Assembly (NCBI GenBank): GCA_900545015.1
Contig: UQXJ01000005.1
Coordinates: forward strand, 1 to 64,000
Reading direction: 5' to 3'
Length of the DNA stretch: 64,000 nt
Source: an uncultured Mollicutes bacterium
Lineage (GTDB): Bacteria; Bacillota_I; Bacilli_A; RFN20; CAG-826
Part shown: one piece after another, positions 63,428 to 64,000 of the stretch
Position numbering within the stretch: the stretch's first letter is position 1
Layout of the letters: every line of letters starts with the position of its first letter
Made by a program: the position numbers and the translations under genes
Notes under the pieces: generated by a model
Database searches by the model: none
What the model saw: the letters and a program-made list of their open reading frames with translations, nothing else
Told to the model about the DNA's origin: nothing

Positions 63428-64000
63428 ATGATTTTATGTATTGATTGTGGTAACACCTCAATTAAACTTGGAGTCTATGACGAATCAGCACTTGTTAATA
63501 AATTCACTATTAAAACAAATAGAGAAAAAACAAGTGATGAATATGCCTATTCTTTTAAGACTTTAATTAAGGAACGTTACGAAATTGATGGATGCATTAT
63601 TTCAAGTGTTGTACCTTTATTGACTGTTGAACTTACTAGGTGCATTGAAAGAGTTTTTAAAATAAAACCTCTTATTTTAAACAAGTCATTAAAAACAAAA
63701 ATGAGTATTAAACTTGATAATCCATCAGAACTTGGTGCTGACTTACTTGCAGGAGCAATTGGAGCTAGAAAAAAATATGGCTATCCTCTAGTCGTTGCAG
63801 ATTTAGGAACAGCAACAAAACTTTATGTCGTTGATGATAAAGGTGCTTTCGTTGGTGGCATTATTAGTTGTGGTATGGAAACTAGTTTAAAAGCCTTGGT
63901 TGATAATACATCACTTTTAATGGAAACACCAATTGCTGAACCAGCAAAAATTATTGGGAAGAACACGAAAGATTCTATTCAATCAGGTATTGTTTTCGGA
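63428..64000 (+). CDS. coaX: Type III pantothenate kinase (cut by window end)
   Basis: First 191 residues of CoaX, which phosphorylates pantothenate in CoA synthesis. Seen: the phosphate loop CIDCGNTSIKLGV, GADLLAGAIGA, VADLGTATKLYVV and GGIISCGMETS (usually GGIIxPG). The frame is open to the window edge. Shine-Dalgarno gaaagga (63416-63422) precedes ATG 63428. Confidence 0.92.
   Translation, partial: MILCIDCGNTSIKLGVYDESALVNKFTIKTNREKTSDEYAYSFKTLIKERYEIDGCIISSVVPLLTVELTRCIERVFKIKPLILNKSLKTKMSIKLDNPSELGADLLAGAIGARKKYGYPLVVADLGTATKLYVVDDKGAFVGGIISCGMETSLKALVDNTSLLMETPIAEPAKIIGKNTKDSIQSGIVFG

Noticed and set aside
1..64000. Mycoplasma-type genetic code (TGA as Trp)
   Set aside because: Several genes end in TGA at places of tight ATGA overlap (4797, 13205) and Trp is encoded by TGG throughout.
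1..64000. CRISPR arrays, insertion sequences, prophage genes, tRNA or rRNA genes
   Set aside because: No spaced direct repeats, transposase or phage structural genes, and no tRNA/rRNA signatures were seen in any intergenic region.

Overview
The window is one contiguous, strongly AT-rich bacterial chromosome segment. The gene content points to Bacillota, in a lineage near Erysipelotrichia, RF39/RFN20-type gut Bacilli or the Mollicutes edge. Supporting signs are a B. subtilis-like rqcH-gmk-priA-rsmB-rlmN-prpC-prkC-rpe-rpmB order, GlgC/GlgD/GlgA, a T-box in front of leuS, c-di-GMP-I riboswitches, SipW-type export and an F-ATPase b subunit with a lipobox. TGA is used as a stop (for example at 4797, 13205 and 63299), so this is the standard bacterial code and not that of mycoplasmas. 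The placement is inferred; no rRNA or tRNA gene is visible.

1-19910 is the accessory heart of the window. A SipW-type secreted protein and a small membrane protein are followed by a class I c-di-GMP riboswitch with its own promoter and terminator (1625-1787). Behind it runs an unbroken, same-strand gene train of about 18 kb. It encodes three more SipW-type surface proteins, a membrane-anchored McrB-like AAA+ ATPase, a DUF2357-like partner (split by an in-frame stop), an ER-type (SipW) signal peptidase, an EAL phosphodiesterase, a nucleosidase-like protein, a solute-binding lipoprotein with an odd C-terminus, a leucine-rich-repeat lipoprotein (frameshifted in an A7 tract) and a transmembrane GGDEF/EAL protein. 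A second c-di-GMP riboswitch (20183-20254) precedes a large protein with inactive-looking GGDEF and EAL domains. Together this looks like a c-di-GMP-controlled cell-surface export or fibre system that carries its own c-di-GMP enzymes.

23403-34276 is housekeeping: MscS, the complete F-ATPase operon (c subunit with a two-carboxylate, Na+-type ion site), an ATP-grasp protein, HU, inorganic pyrophosphatase and a flavin reductase. 34345-46846 holds a choline-kinase-like protein, trmL, an rqcH-like gene, gmk, priA, a DUF1904-like protein, an apparently catalytically dead rsmB paralogue, rlmN, prpC, a PASTA-less prkC, rpe and rpmB. Several genes here have a -10 box only 6-8 nt before the start codon and no Shine-Dalgarno, which suggests leaderless mRNAs.

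47081-56307 is one operon-like unit that joins a Wadjet/MksBEF-like condensin (JetA, JetB, JetC, with no JetD) to glgC-glgD-glgA. It is followed by a CsoR-CopA copper module with a clear operator and a CopZ-like C-terminal domain that has its own internal Shine-Dalgarno, then T-box-leuS, a membrane glycosyltransferase and a coaX gene cut by the window end.
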